Source: Brasenia schreberi (Eukaryota; Streptophyta; Magnoliopsida; Nymphaeales; Cabombaceae). Taken from it: a DNA stretch of 64,000 nucleotides. The notes beneath the pieces are model-generated. The model made no database searches and was not told where the DNA came from. It saw only the letters and a program-made list of their open reading frames with translations. The translations under genes were made by a program, and so were the position numbers. The stretch covers positions 13,579,001 through 13,643,000 of the forward strand of contig JAYKKT010000073.1 in NCBI GenBank assembly GCA_036023115.1. The letters run 5' to 3'. This document shows positions 33,411 to 45,500 of the stretch, piece after piece (within the stretch, counting starts at the first letter, position 1; every line of letters starts with the position of its first letter).

Positions 33411-35300
33411 AATAACATGTAATTAGAGCCATCTAGTAAATGATGTGTGTAGATAGCATTTAACTATGAGAATGAGACTATGGAATTGGGAGTTTTTCGT
33501 AATTGACTATGATACTTTTTACTACATGTCGAAGCTTGCATTTGATTACGAAAGAAATTAGAACTATAGTTTCAATCTCTCAAGCTTAGGTCTCATAATC
33601 AAATTTCATCAGTTCCAGAACTAGTCCGTTGGAATGCTAATAAGAACCTATAGATACTTTGTCCGATGTAGACCTGGCTGGTTGTGGTTCCATGAGAACC
33701 TGGAACCCGAACTGAACCAGCCCCTCTCCAAGTTTGATGTGTGTCGGGTTTCATCAGTTCCAGTCCTATGCTCGTTTTATTCAAATTTGGTTTCTAATTT
33801 CATGTGAAAATTTTCGTGACCGAAGCCTAACACACATACACCCTTTCCCTTGGAGTCAAACTCACCACCTATCAGTTGGTGTGTGAGATTAGCAATGGCG
33901 GATCTACGGTGAGCTTCACCCAAAATTTCGAAAATCAATTTAAAGTCTATAGCATATGATTTGAGATCTATGGACTATATACTACACAGTTCGCTCCACC
34001 CGAAACCTTTAGCTATTTGTCCTACATCAAAAGAGTTTCTAGATCAGTCGTTAAGGATGAGCCAAGTTTTCTCATACTTATTTATCTAAGTTTTCTTAAG
34101 TCATCTTCATTATATATACGTCTTTTTTAATGATTATTCATCCATCTAAATATCTTTATTTGTATGATGAATATATTTTGTATATGTTGATAAATAACTA
34201 CGTAACACTACGACTCATGTAAAAAAAATAAAGAATAAAAAACAAAAAAAAAGGAGGGAAAGATAAATAAGGCAGCAAGAAATAGATCCAAATATGTAAG
34301 CCATTGTTGCGATTTTCAAGAAAATTGACGGGAATTTCAAGGAGCCCAACGGGATATTCAAGGAGTTCAGGGATTAAACGCTACCCCTCGTGTGGTGAGG
34401 ACCCACATTCCGCGGACGTGAAAGTTTCTATTATTAAATTGAACCGTCCATTCTTCGTCGTCGTGTTTGTTTGAAATATGAAAACAAACATCATCATCAT
34501 AATCCAAACTTCAGACTCCAAAAGAAAATTGAAAAGGAAGAAGAAATATTTAAGAACTTCAAGACGCGATACTTTAAATCAGGTGAGCAACTTGGATCAG
34601 ACACTTAGTTCAGTTAGCAAAATCCATTCAACTTTGCATATCAACACATTGATAAAGCTACCGGAGACAATTTCCGGTTGATTCTTTTCCGGTTAAATAA
34701 CACGGGCGTCGGGAAGCCGAGAAGGGCCTCCGATAATCCAGTTCCAGCTGGGTCGCCCACCGTGGAGATAAAACTCTTCCAGTACTGGTTTTCTCCATTC
34801 ACGAGATGGAACTCCAGACTTCAAAGTGCCGAAACACTTAGAGCCAACAATGCTTTGGTGTATTTGGTGCATTTTTCTCTCAAAATGATTACATACAATG
34901 AAATTGACAAGGTGAATCTACTTTAGGGCAAGATGAGACATGAATTTCACTTGAAATTCTTGAGTCCGACACTGTTTACAGAAATTCTAACACGGGTTAC
35001 TGGAGGAACGGCAAGAATCGAGAATTAACGACAACGTTTACCTTTGGTTTTTTCTTTTACTGTGTCGAGATGAGGACGTTACATGCGGTTACGATGTAAG
35101 CACTCTCGGTAATGATTCTGCACAATGTGCACGACGTAACTTGTACATTTGTGCGGAGTCCCTTTTCAGTAAAAAGGGATTTCGATAGCCAGTTTTCAAC
35201 AAAATGTGTATTTGAGAGGGGCATCTTGGAAACCGAAGGGGAAATAAAAGGGGGGTGGAAGAGGGAATAAAACCGGCGTCGTCAAGCAGGACAAGTAGCA
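33411..35300. other. Intergenic region upstream of the coiled-coil gene
   Basis: Contains a decayed GGCGGATCTA element from about 33896 and another SINE-like 3' end near 33820-33890. No gene is supported. Close to the next gene, CCGGCGTCGTCAAGC occurs twice (about 35272 and 35302). Confidence 0.5.
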
Positions 35301-35319
35301 GCCGGCGTCGTCAAGCCAG

Positions 35320-35321
<2 letters not shown>

Positions 35322-35359
<38 letters not shown>
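35322..35359 (+). repeat. (CT)n tract upstream of the coiled-coil gene
   Basis: Nineteen CT units about 200 bp before the ATG at 35560, probably in the 5' UTR or core promoter. Confidence 0.9.
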
Positions 35360-35364
<5 letters not shown>

Positions 35365-35559
35365 AAAGGATAAGGAAGGACGATCTCTCAGGACGAGGTT
35401 TCAGTGGTTTTAAGCTTTAGATTGTCGATTGATCGTCAAGAACGCGAAATCTCGACTGCCCATTTCCATTTTCTCGCTGTGATTCTTACAGAAATTACCT
35501 CCTTTCCTTTCTAAAAGAGACCAATCAGGAAACCATCCTCTCTCTCTTTCTCTGAGCGA

Positions 35560-37793
35560 ATGGCAAGGGGAAGTCTTGTAACAGAGAGAGTATGCAAGAT
35601 ACGGAAACGTGGGTGTTCTTCCTCTTCGTCCTCTTCGTCCATTTTGAAGAATCACAGGCTGAAACGAGCGCTTCTGGTGGGGAGAAGGGGGGCGTCGACC
35701 ACTCCCGTTCCCACTTGGAAAATAAGCTATTCTCCGTCTTCAGTGGCGTTCGGCCAGTCGCCTCGCTCTCATAACGTTGCTCATAAGGCAAAAAAGGGAA
35801 CCGTCTCCGCCAGGAAGCTCGCCGCAACGCTCTGGGAGATGAACGAAGTCCCACACGTTCAGCAACAAAGAAAAGAGAGTGTAGAGAAAACGACGAAAAG
35901 CGGAAAATCAAGTCTCTCTACTCGAGATAGGAGGTCTTCAGTTTCAGGCTCGTCCGGTCCTCCTCATATTATGGATTCCGAAGTAAGCTTCTGCGTCTTT
36001 CTTTTCTGTTTTTCCTTTTGTATTGGCTGCTTCATTTGGTTTTCATTTAGAACTGATGGGTCTTTCTTCATGCCCTTTTTCTCTTCTTTATTTTTCTTTT
36101 ATATTCCCAGGTTACAGATCGATCTGGGCCTCCTAGTATAAGTAGAAGAATATCTGCTGTTTCTCAGAGATACAAGTTTCTAGGATTAGATTCGCCGAGT
36201 AATACTTGCTTGATGGAGGTATATACAGATTCCTATTCCATTAACTTCTATTGAAGCCATTGTGCTGTTCTCTGTCTTTTACTTTCTCGCTGGTTAAGTT
36301 TGTCATGGTAGTTTTGTCACGTATTCTCATGGCATGATCATCAAAACCTTTGTTAAATGGCAAAAGGGTTGTTTGTTCCTCTGCTTGATGAATTCTTATT
36401 TCATGTCAATCTTTGAACCTGTTGGTCTTTTCTGTAGATCGGCGTTCGATCCAAAGCCATAACACCAACGGGCTCTTTAGTTGCACTGAAGAGCCATACC
36501 AACAGAACAGGCGATTGCTCTTCCACTTACAAAGAATTGCTCAAGGTCCTTAGTCGAATATGGGGTCTGGAAGAGGAACACTCGACCAGTATGTCTCTTG
36601 TGTCAGCGTTGCATGAGGAGCTCAAAAGAGCCCGTCTTCGGATCAATCGACTAGTTGAGGAACATAGATCGGATCGTCATGAAATTGAATACATAATGAA
36701 ACGACTCGCGGAGGAGAAGGCAGCATGGAGAAGCAGAGAACAGGAGAGGATTCAGGCTGCAGTGCGAGCCATTGGAGACGAACTGGAGACTGAAAGAAAA
36801 TTAAGGAGGAGAACATTGAGCATGAATAAAAGGCTAGGCAGGGAGTTGGCAGAGACAAAAGGGTTGTTGGCTAAAGCCATGAAGGAATTGGAATGTGAGA
36901 GAAAGGTGAGGCAGGTGATGGAGAAACTGTCACATGAACTGGTGCGGGGAATCAGCGAAGACAAGGCCGAGGTAGAAGAATTGAAGAGGGAATCTGCCAA
37001 GGTGTGGGAAGAAGTGAAGAGGGAGAGACAGATGCTTCAATTGGCAGATGTATGGCGAGAAGAACGCGTGCAGATGAAGCTTGCCGATGCAAAGTTTCAG
37101 CTTGAGGAGAAAAATGCTGCTCTTGACAAGCTGAGGAATGAACTCGAAGCTTTTCTCAAGATGAAAAAGATGAACACCAAAGACAAGGAAGAAATTCCTG
37201 GTGCTGTTGTTAGAGAGGAGCAACAAGAATCTGACCATGGAAGTCAAACAAGGAAGGACATTGATCAGGATTATGATGAAGAGGATTCAGCCGATAGCGA
37301 TCTTCACTCAATTGAATTGAACAGAGATGAGATCAGTAGAAGCTATAATTGGAATTATGCTTCGGGTGCCACGGTAAAGGGAGATGATTTAGAGAGGCTA
37401 AATTCTCCTTCCCTCTCAATTGATGCAGGGAAAGATGCTAGATTTATTGATTGGGAAGTTGGTAGTGATGAGAACGATGAAAATGGTATCACAGGTCAAA
37501 GGTGCTACGAGAACAGAGGTGCTGCTCTTTATGCAAGTTGTTTGCTAAAACAAGATTATGATTTAGAAATGCAAAGATACAAGTATGTGAAAGGCCTAAG
37601 AGATCAAGTAATGGCAGGTTCGATCATTATGCCTGCGAGTCCGACACAAAGATTGAGCCAACTTCAGCCTTCACTAGAGCAAGAAAATGTGTTTAGTGAA
37701 AGATCAGACGCAGCAGGCATGGCTAATGGAATGACGAGGAGTGGTGCAAAGACCTGGACTGTAGAAACTATACCGGAAGTACTACTCTCATAA
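35560..37793 (+). CDS. Plant USO1-like coiled-coil protein (628 aa, 3 exons)
   Basis: Exons 35560-35982, 36111-36218 and 36438-37793 join cleanly at GTAAGC/CAG and GTATAT/TAG splice sites and end at TAA, giving 628 residues. It belongs to the plant family annotated as intracellular protein transport protein USO1-like (Arabidopsis At5g41620 and relatives). The name reflects coiled-coil similarity, not proven transport function. The N-terminus is basic and Ser-rich (VCKIRKRGCSS, then VSARKLAATLWEMNEV, a family hallmark). The exon 2-3 region has RYKFLGLDSPS and TSLVALKSH-like sequence. Residues about 230-430 form a long charged coiled coil (ALHEELKRARLRINRLVEEH, WREERVQMKLADAKFQLEEK). The C-terminal third is acidic and variable. 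A polyadenylation-like AATAAA lies at 37877. No membrane segment is seen. I am sure of the gene and family, not of its role. Confidence 0.88.
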
Positions 37794-37876
37794 AAATGAA
37801 GTAACAGTTTGTCTCCAAGTTAAGACCTTTCTGTAAACCATTCATATGCTCTTCATCTTCTTTTTTCGACCACGGA

Positions 37877-37882
37877 ATAAAG
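37877..37882 (+). terminator. Putative poly(A) signal of the coiled-coil gene
   Basis: AATAAA 84 bp after the stop codon at 37793. Confidence 0.5.
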
Positions 37883-37984
37883 TCTTAAATGGAGATGGTG
37901 GTCGCTTCAGATGGTAATAAAAAGAGGCCCATGGTGTACAAACCACATATCATTGTCATTGAAATTGGAGGACATTATCAGAGG

Positions 37985-37988
<4 letters not shown>

Positions 37989-38070
<82 letters not shown>
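37989..38070. repeat. Compound (CT)n(CA)n microsatellite
   Basis: About 29 CT units run directly into about 12 CA units. ORFs here encode Ser-Leu or Thr-His runs and are not genes. Confidence 0.95.
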
Positions 38071-38071
<1 letters not shown>

Positions 38072-39574
38072 GCACAGTGGTGTTAGGTTGTCGATAAGAA
38101 ATGGAAAACAGGCACTGGTTGTATTGGGTCCCATGCTGGCACATCTATCACCCAGAGAGCAAGTGCCCGAATGAATTGAGTATGAGCTTGCTTCACGTCG
38201 CATACAGCTCATTGATTGGATTCAAGATGCTTCGAAGACAATGCCGACGTCTGTTTGCGTCTATCTTCATCCACATAAATTGTGCGTCGCACTGCTTGTT
38301 TTGATGCTCTCGACAATGAGGAGCATGCATTAAAAATCATGTCTTTGAGATGTATGAATCATAACCAGAGTCTTCTTTCCTCAGCATATCGATTCTGATC
38401 ATCCTTACTGATGAGTTTGCATTAAAAATCAAGATAAGCTATTGGCGTCTCCAATGTTGATACACGTCTTATATCTAAAGACAGATTTTCAAAAAGGATG
38501 GAAAAATTAATAGTGATATGCTGGTTAAAATAGGAAAGGTATATTAAGAGCTCTTAATGACAAAAGAATAATTATTGAATATTTTTTACTAAAATAGGAA
38601 AATTTCATTTATTAAAGAAGGCAATCGAATAGCAATACAAACCCCTCTCCACCTTCCGTAAGTATAAAAAGGCCCTTTATGGGCAAAAAATACATTCATG
38701 TCTTCACTTTCTACCGTCTAACCTTCATCGAAAAGGGAGAGGAGGGAGAAAGAGAGATGGAGGAAGAGAAAAAAAAATAGAGATGCAACAGGTCAAGCTG
38801 CCACGGTTCCCCAAAAAACTCATCTTCTCTTATTTCCCAGTGGAATGGTCACCCTTTACTCTTCCCTCTCTCACTTCCTATCTTACTGTTATCGAATATT
38901 AAAGGTAAACATATGGAAAAATCAATGAAGCGTTGTTCAACATTGAAATGTGTATCAAGAGTCTTCTATGACAAAAAGATAATAGTGATAACATCTATAC
39001 TTTTTAATGATGGGTAATAAGTAGTATGTGCAAAAGATATTTGCTAAAATCTCAAGAGATTGAGATTGAGAATAGTCATGTAATAAAAGACCAAAGTTGT
39101 ACAAAGTTGTTAAAGAAAAAGATTGTATCACTTACAAAAGATAAAAGGTGTAAAACATGACTAAGGTAATTTGGACATCTTGAGAGGCATAGTTATGAAG
39201 GTCTGATAAGATGTGAAAATTTATGTAGTGAATACCTTTAAAGAGGTAGGAGGAGGCTCCTAAATTATTAGGAGTAAACAATAAAGTATGATCTTTTTCG
39301 TATAGAGTTAACTACTGATATGACATATGATCGAGCTTTGCAACAACTAAGAACCTATTTAACCAACATCACTTAGCATGGAAAAAGGTTTGGCTTGGCT
39401 TATAACTAAAAGCTATATGTGCGGCAATATCACAAGATCCTCTTCAAGTGAGCTTAATCTGTCAAATAATTGATAAACATTTAGATGTTTCAAGGAGAAA
39501 AAGATGATCTACAAAAACCATATTGCAAGGTTAGTTATTTAATCAATTCCATTTCATATGTTATCATATTATAG
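38071..39574. other. Intergenic region, no gene seen
   Basis: AT-rich. A TATAAAAAGG sequence at about 38665 could be an isolated promoter-like motif, but no reading frame follows. Confidence 0.45.
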
Positions 39575-39588
39575 TAAGATGTAAAATC

Positions 39589-39667
39589 AACTAAGAGCAT
39601 TAACTCAATGGCATGACACTCTAATGCAGTTGTTACTGGTGGGAGTTCGACTCTTAGAGGGTGCATG
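39589..39667 (+). mobile_element. 79-bp tRNA-like insert with perfect 14-bp target duplication
   Basis: The insert contains ATTAACTCAATGGCATGAC (A-box-like) and GGTGGGAGTTCGACTCTTAG (B-box-like), spaced as in a tRNA gene. It is flanked by the identical 14-mer TAAGATGTAAAATC at 39575-39588 and 39668-39681. It aligns with the tRNA-like head of the SINE at 33263-33397 but lacks the SINE body and A tail. It is not a functional tRNA gene as far as I can fold it. Confidence 0.7.
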
Positions 39668-39894
39668 TAAGATGTAAAATCGACGGCCTATAGTACTCAT
39701 CTTCCATCTAATGAAGATCTCTCACCACTGTGAATTAATTTATAAATAACTAGTATTGATTGAGGATAGTAACCCTCGTTTAGCTCCGCTTCATAGTTCC
39801 ATAGCATTGTCTGTGTATAAAGTATTACAATGAAGTTCTACCACAAGAGTGTCTAACTTCCTGGTGTCAACATCAAAGAGCCATTGTGGTGCTC

Positions 39895-40015
39895 TTTCTT
39901 CTTTGGTACAATGGAGAGGCCGAAGTCACACCTGAGATATCGAATGTGGAAGTCATGACCTTCAACTTGTGAGTGCAAACCCCTAACCAGGCGAGCTATT
40001 GCTTTGATGCAATCA
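39895..40015 (-). mobile_element. SINE-like copy
   Basis: The reverse complement reads TAGCTCGCCTGGTTAGGGG (A-box-like), GGTCATGACTTCC (B-box region), then GTGACTTCGGCCTCTCCATT, matching the other SINE copies. Confidence 0.55.
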
Positions 40016-40231
40016 TTCTAGTGCTCTGATTGCTCTTCTGTCATGCAAGTGAACCACCATGATGGTGCACAGTGAAGAATCCGATCGAGTGCATGTTGAC
40101 ATAATAGTTAACAGAGAAGGAAAGCCCTCAGGGCATTAGGTCGCCAGTAGGGCCCTCGACTTGCGTGATGTTTCGGCATCCTGTCTTAAAAAAAGAAGAA
40201 GAAAGAAGATATGATAAACAACTTTTTGTTT

Positions 40232-40350
40232 TTGTTTTTGTTTTGTTACAACGGGAGGCCACGGCCAGGTATGCACATCTTGAGAGTTAAATTAGCATAT
40301 GCAAGCCAAGAGCCATGCTTGGTGAGCTAACGCTCTGGGTGCACTATGAG
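40232..40350 (-). mobile_element. SINE-like copy
   Basis: The reverse complement reads GCGTTAGCTCACCAAGCATGG (A-box-like) and ends GTGGCCTCCCGTTGTAAC plus an A-rich CAAAA tail. The B-box is weak. Confidence 0.5.
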
Positions 40351-42254
40351 TAACGTTATTGCTGATATGTATTATTAATGTCATGACTTCTGAAAATACA
40401 CTGTTGAATTTTGATAGCATGTAGAGTATTATATACTGAAGTCTCAATAGATTATAGGATGAGATTTTGAGGAAATAATCTACTTATGATATCTAATTTA
40501 AACTAGAATTATTTGACTTTAACAATTATAAGAACATAAAAATGTTTTAGCACATTAAGTTTAAGAAGCAAATGTGTTTTCATATGGTTTGATTCAGATT
40601 TTATTGTCGGTGTTCGTAAAGACACCCTTCTCTTTCAAGAGGATTCGCGGCATGCCAAGCCCTTCTCAGTATGAACTCAGCTGCAAAGAGAAAAAGGTGA
40701 ACGCCCCTCTCGTGGCTTCGTTCATTTCCACTCATTCTAAGCTCGTATATCAGCTTGTATGGTTGGCCTCGTTGGCTCAGCCCAAATGGAATGTGTAGTT
40801 GAGTGTGTAAACATTTATTTGTACATATGCTAGAATAAGATGCGACCAAGTTATTTGATTGATATACATGGTTTTACATGAAATGCGGGAAGCAAAGTCC
40901 TCTTTCCAAATTTCATGAAATGCTATTTTTTCAAGAAAAAAGATAAACGTAAAAAAAATCATTTTTACTTTATTAAAAGTTACAAAAATCTCACAGAAAA
41001 TTATGACTTTAACAAAAAGCCCAGAAAGAAAACAAGATGAAAGCAAAAGCCAAAATATATAAATAGATGAGAGTTTATTTATAAAATATACAAGGAATAC
41101 AACTTCTTTGTTAGCAAATCTTCTGCCAGTAACCATATTCCTTCCTCTTCCTCTCCTTTTTCTCGAGTCTGTTGTGCATTCGGTGACTCGAGGCAGTCGC
41201 TCCTTCTTTCTTTCTCTCTGTATGTATCATGTTATGCTGACAAGAAGCATAGAGAGTGGAGAAAGATAATTAAAGGTGGTATGTGGTAGTTGAAGCAGCA
41301 TAACAACAAAATTGGAGGAGTGCTAACAATGAACATTGTTTATATATACCTTTCTCTTTATATATATAGAGACGACAATTGCTAGATTATCATTCATATC
41401 GAACTCTTATTTACAATTTGGGTCGTTCATCTTTTTGGTTGAATGGTCTAAATTCGAAAAGAAAAAAATAAGAAGTATAAAATGTACTTATACTTCATTT
41501 TGAAAATTTAAATTTACTTTTTTTGACTTGGACCGTTTGATAAAGAGACTGGAGATCCAAATTATGAAAAAGGGCATTAAGAGGAGTCTAATAACCCTCA
41601 CTCTCTCTATATAACAATACTGTTAAACCAATTCTCCATCAATCAAACAAGGAAACTGACTTAGTAAATTTAAGCAAAAATAGGATTTCAATATTTAACA
41701 CTTATATAGAGAGAGATAGATGTAGTGTTAAATACATAATATTCTTATAATGTCCTTACATACATAAAAAAATATTTAAACATTTCTATTATCTTATGTA
41801 TGAGATTAGTATCTGATGATTAACGGTGAAGATTTGAATTTATTCTTACTTTTGTTGTTTATATTTATATTTAAATGTAAAGTAATTCACATCTCTATTT
41901 TATTTATATATATCATAGGAACAAGTAAAGACGAGTAACCTTACACGCATGCGAACCTGGCAGAGGTCGGTTTGTGGGGTGATGGAGAGTCGTATTCTTT
42001 GGTTAAAAGAAAGATCGGTAGACTCCGGAGAATTTTCGACCCGTTCATGCCCCGAAGTCGTCTCGTTGCCCGTTGGCACGAATTTTGATCCCGTTCCCTT
42101 CTTTGCTCTGGCTCCTTTAACCCTACCCTTTTCTTGACCCCTTCTCTCCCTCAACAGTGCTTCCGAACTCCATTATTCTTTCTCCTCCCTCACAATCTCT
42201 GGTCATCGGATACAGCCAGCAGCTCGGCGACGTTCACGTTTATCGCCCTCATTT

Positions 42255-42257
<3 letters not shown>
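40351..42257. other. Intergenic region upstream of eIF3j
   Basis: AT-rich until about 41940, then more GC-rich toward the eIF3j promoter. No gene other than the downstream leader is supported. Confidence 0.5.

Positions 42258-42301
<44 letters not shown>
42258..42301 (+). repeat. (TC)n tract upstream of eIF3j
   Basis: Twenty-two TC units about 270 bp before the eIF3j ATG, probably in its leader or core promoter. Confidence 0.92.
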
Positions 42302-42303
<2 letters not shown>

Positions 42304-42572
42304 AATGCGAATTTCGCCACTTACTTTGAAGATGATTGTACATTCATCGAATATCTTTTTTTGTCATTGTCCTAACCATCCTACCGCCGCCTAGCCGCGG
42401 TGCGCCGCCGTAAGGTAGGGTGCTAAGGTGGCTGGTTTCTTTGTTTTCGATTCTTTTTCGTCCTGGTGGCAGGCTCCAAGAATCTTTCTTTTCCCGGTAG
42501 CGGACCTATCTTGCATAAGGGAGGTTTCTCGCTCGGTGAATTTCTTGAATTTGATACTTATTGGGAGAAGAC

Positions 42573-45500
42573 ATGGATGATTGGGGTAACCGTCTGTCTT
42601 TTCTCTCTTTCCCTATTCAAGTTCTTAGAATTTGTTGTTCGTTCTGCTGAATCGGATGGTTCTGGTAGAAGTATTGGTGTAGTGATATTGGGTTGCATCT
42701 TGATCGATTCTTTCGCTGCTGGCATGAACGGCGCTTGTTGTTCTTTTCCCGTCTTTCCTCTTTCGAAGTTCCTTGACGCTCTTCTTTATTTGGGGGAAAC
42801 TGGTAATTGTAGTGTTGTACTTGTTGTTCTTCTTTTGTTAACATGGACAATGTTTTTCCTCCATCGAATTTATGTTTGAGCTTCCCTCGGTGGTGTAGTT
42901 GTTGGTAACCGTTTCATTTTTATCGACTAATCTATGCCTAGCGAAGTCGCTTTCTCAGGCTTATTAGTGGCCCCAAGATGCAAAGGGTAATGAGAGAGAG
43001 AGAGAGGGTATTCCATTTTGTGCTGTGAATTAGTCTGCCGTGCAGATCAGTTTGTGCGGACTTCAACCTGACTGATATTTAAGTTCTTGGTTGTTAAGCA
43101 AATCATTAGTTTTCTTGTTAGTGGGGCGTAATAATTCTCTAAAAAGGGATAATTCTAGATATCATTCCATGAGAAATGAAGTAGTCCATTTGTGTAAATT
43201 TAACAGAATCTTTGACTTGCAAAACTAAGGTCTTCATACAAATATGCAACGGGCCTGTGCATTACTACACAAAATTCAGATGTCTGTGGTAACTGTAACC
43301 ATCTGGTATTACTGCTGAAAATTAATAACACGAGGAACAGAACTCTTAACTCAATAGGCAAGCCTCTAATTGCCTCTGGTACTGTATTTTAGAAAACTAT
43401 GTTTGTTGTTTTATCTGAATCTGTACCAATGCCACTTCTGAATAAATTGATTAATTATTTGCAAGAACTTTTGATTGAGGTGATAAGCCATGAATTTCTC
43501 ATATCATGTCACCATCCACCTCTGCCAACTTTGCTCACAGGATATGTGATTATAAACTCATGGTTCTGATGCTTCTGTAGGTTGTTTTAATTTTTTGCCA
43601 ACTTTCTCATAATTTGGCATGTACATAATGAGGTTATTAGAAACAAATTGGGAGTAGTACTAATAGAGGATAAAATGAGGGAAAATCGTTTAGGATGGTT
43701 TGGACATACAGAAAGATTACCAAAGAATGCTCCCGGAAGAAGATATGAAAAATTAGATTGTGAAAATATTAAAAGAAAAAGAGGACGACAACAAAAGTGT
43801 TGTAAAAAAGCAATAAAGAATGATCTAGCTTATATTGAGTTAACTGCTAACATGGCACATGATAGGGCTATGTGGAAACAAAGAATCCATGTAGCTGACC
43901 CCATCTAGTATGGGAAAAGGCTTAATTGTTGTTGTTGTTTCTCATAATTTTATTTTTTACTGCACCTTAATTATTTATATTTTGGATGAGATTGTTATTT
44001 GTTAAAGCTTGCAATTATTTGAACATGGAAATATTCACCGCAATCTTTTACCAATACTGACTTTTTCGGGGCTATTGTCGCTTATTTTCTACTTGTAATT
44101 CAGAATCTGAGGATTTTAATCCTGCATTGCCTATCCTCTCTACTGGTAAACCAAAAGGTTTGTGGGATGATGAAGACATTGAAGATGTGAAGGCATCTTG
44201 GGAAGATGGAGATGTGCCTCCTATAGAAAAGGTTTCTTTTCTCTTCTTGAGCTTTGTATGTTTGTTTTGTTGTTCCTTCTGTACCATGGCAAGGCTCTGT
44301 GAGTATATATACTCCAGACACGTGAAGTATAGAGTGGATTTAGTGCACATGCACGATCACAGACTGCATCTCTTTTCATGCATCGTAAAGTTCTATAAAA
44401 TCTAGGTTTGAGTCATTTTACATGCTACATGTAGGATTTTGTGTGGATCTCCTTGTGAATGCGCATTTGCTTATCTCCTAAGCCTGGCCATGAAATAAAA
44501 CTTCCAGTAATTTGATGTGATGTCATAAGTAGTTCTCCATGCCGTGCTCTTCTGAATTTCATCCTTAGTTCTCATGTACTGGTTCTCCATGCTTGTGACT
44601 TTCATGTGAAAATATCACTGAAAAGTTCACGAATGTGTTTGATTAATAGTCACACAATTCTTTGTCAAGTATGCCACGCTTCGATATGGACAATTTCTGG
44701 GCAAATAAACTTATATGGGGAATCCTGGATAGGGGGGATGAACAAATTGACAGGTGTGGAGAAATAACAACTTTGTGGCCATTAAACTGATGGGCCCCAA
44801 AAGGGGAACTATGGAAAGAGTGTAATAGACCATATGGTGTAGGTTGTTTGGAAGCATACACGTGAATAATATATTGACGCGCACAAAGATGTCTTACTTG
44901 TTATCATAATGTTTTATGTTCTCCAACTGGAGATTTGGTTGTTGCGGGATCTCCACGGTCAGCAAACACAACCGGCAAATGTACTCAATATAATAGGTAC
45001 CTGTGTTATTTCAAGTTTTAGATTTTTTTGTTCCCAATATGAAATATTAGCCTGTCTTAAGTTGATTCCAGTATCATGCCCTTTCATATATCTATTTATT
45101 GCCAGGTTCCCAAACCAGAAGCTCCAGTGGAAAAAGCAGTTACAAAAGCTGGTGGAAAGGGTGTTACTAGCAAGAAAGAAAAACCTGTAGCTGCAGCAGC
45201 AGACGAGAAGCTTGCAGATCCTGTTGCAGAAAAACTCCGGCAACAAAGGTTCTTTGAAATTATGTATACTTTGTCATTTTTCATCACTTTGGCTTGTGCA
45301 TTAGATGCTGTGTTGTTAGATTAGAAGTCCAAAAGTTGGTGGATCTTGATGGAAAAGTTTTCTTGCATCGCGTTGTCCGCCACCAACAATTCTTGAAAAG
45401 AGGTAATTTGCCTTCCTTTCAGACTTGTGGAAGAAGCTGATTATAAGTCGACAGCAGAGTTGTTTGCTCCAAAAGGTGATGGCAAGACTTTGGATAACTT

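Noticed and set aside
34478..34926. Two adjacent short ORFs resembling a small gene
   Set aside because: No family similarity recognised, no splice model that extends them, and composition like the surrounding intergenic DNA.
35525..35911. ORFs overlapping exon 1 of the coiled-coil gene in other frames
   Set aside because: The spliced three-exon model explains the locus with conserved family motifs, and the others are shadows.
37989..38070. CRISPR-like or satellite array
   Set aside because: A simple dinucleotide repeat without spacers. No CRISPR structure occurs anywhere in the window.
37889..38212. Ser-Leu and Arg-Glu repeat ORFs
   Set aside because: Produced by the compound (CT)n(CA)n microsatellite.
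39589..39667. Genuine tRNA gene
   Set aside because: The A- and B-box-like blocks are present, but I could not form a proper acceptor stem, and the target duplication points to a retroposed copy.
42466..42879. 137-aa hydrophobic ORF
   Set aside because: It overlaps the eIF3j first exon and donor site in another frame and has no recognisable family motif.
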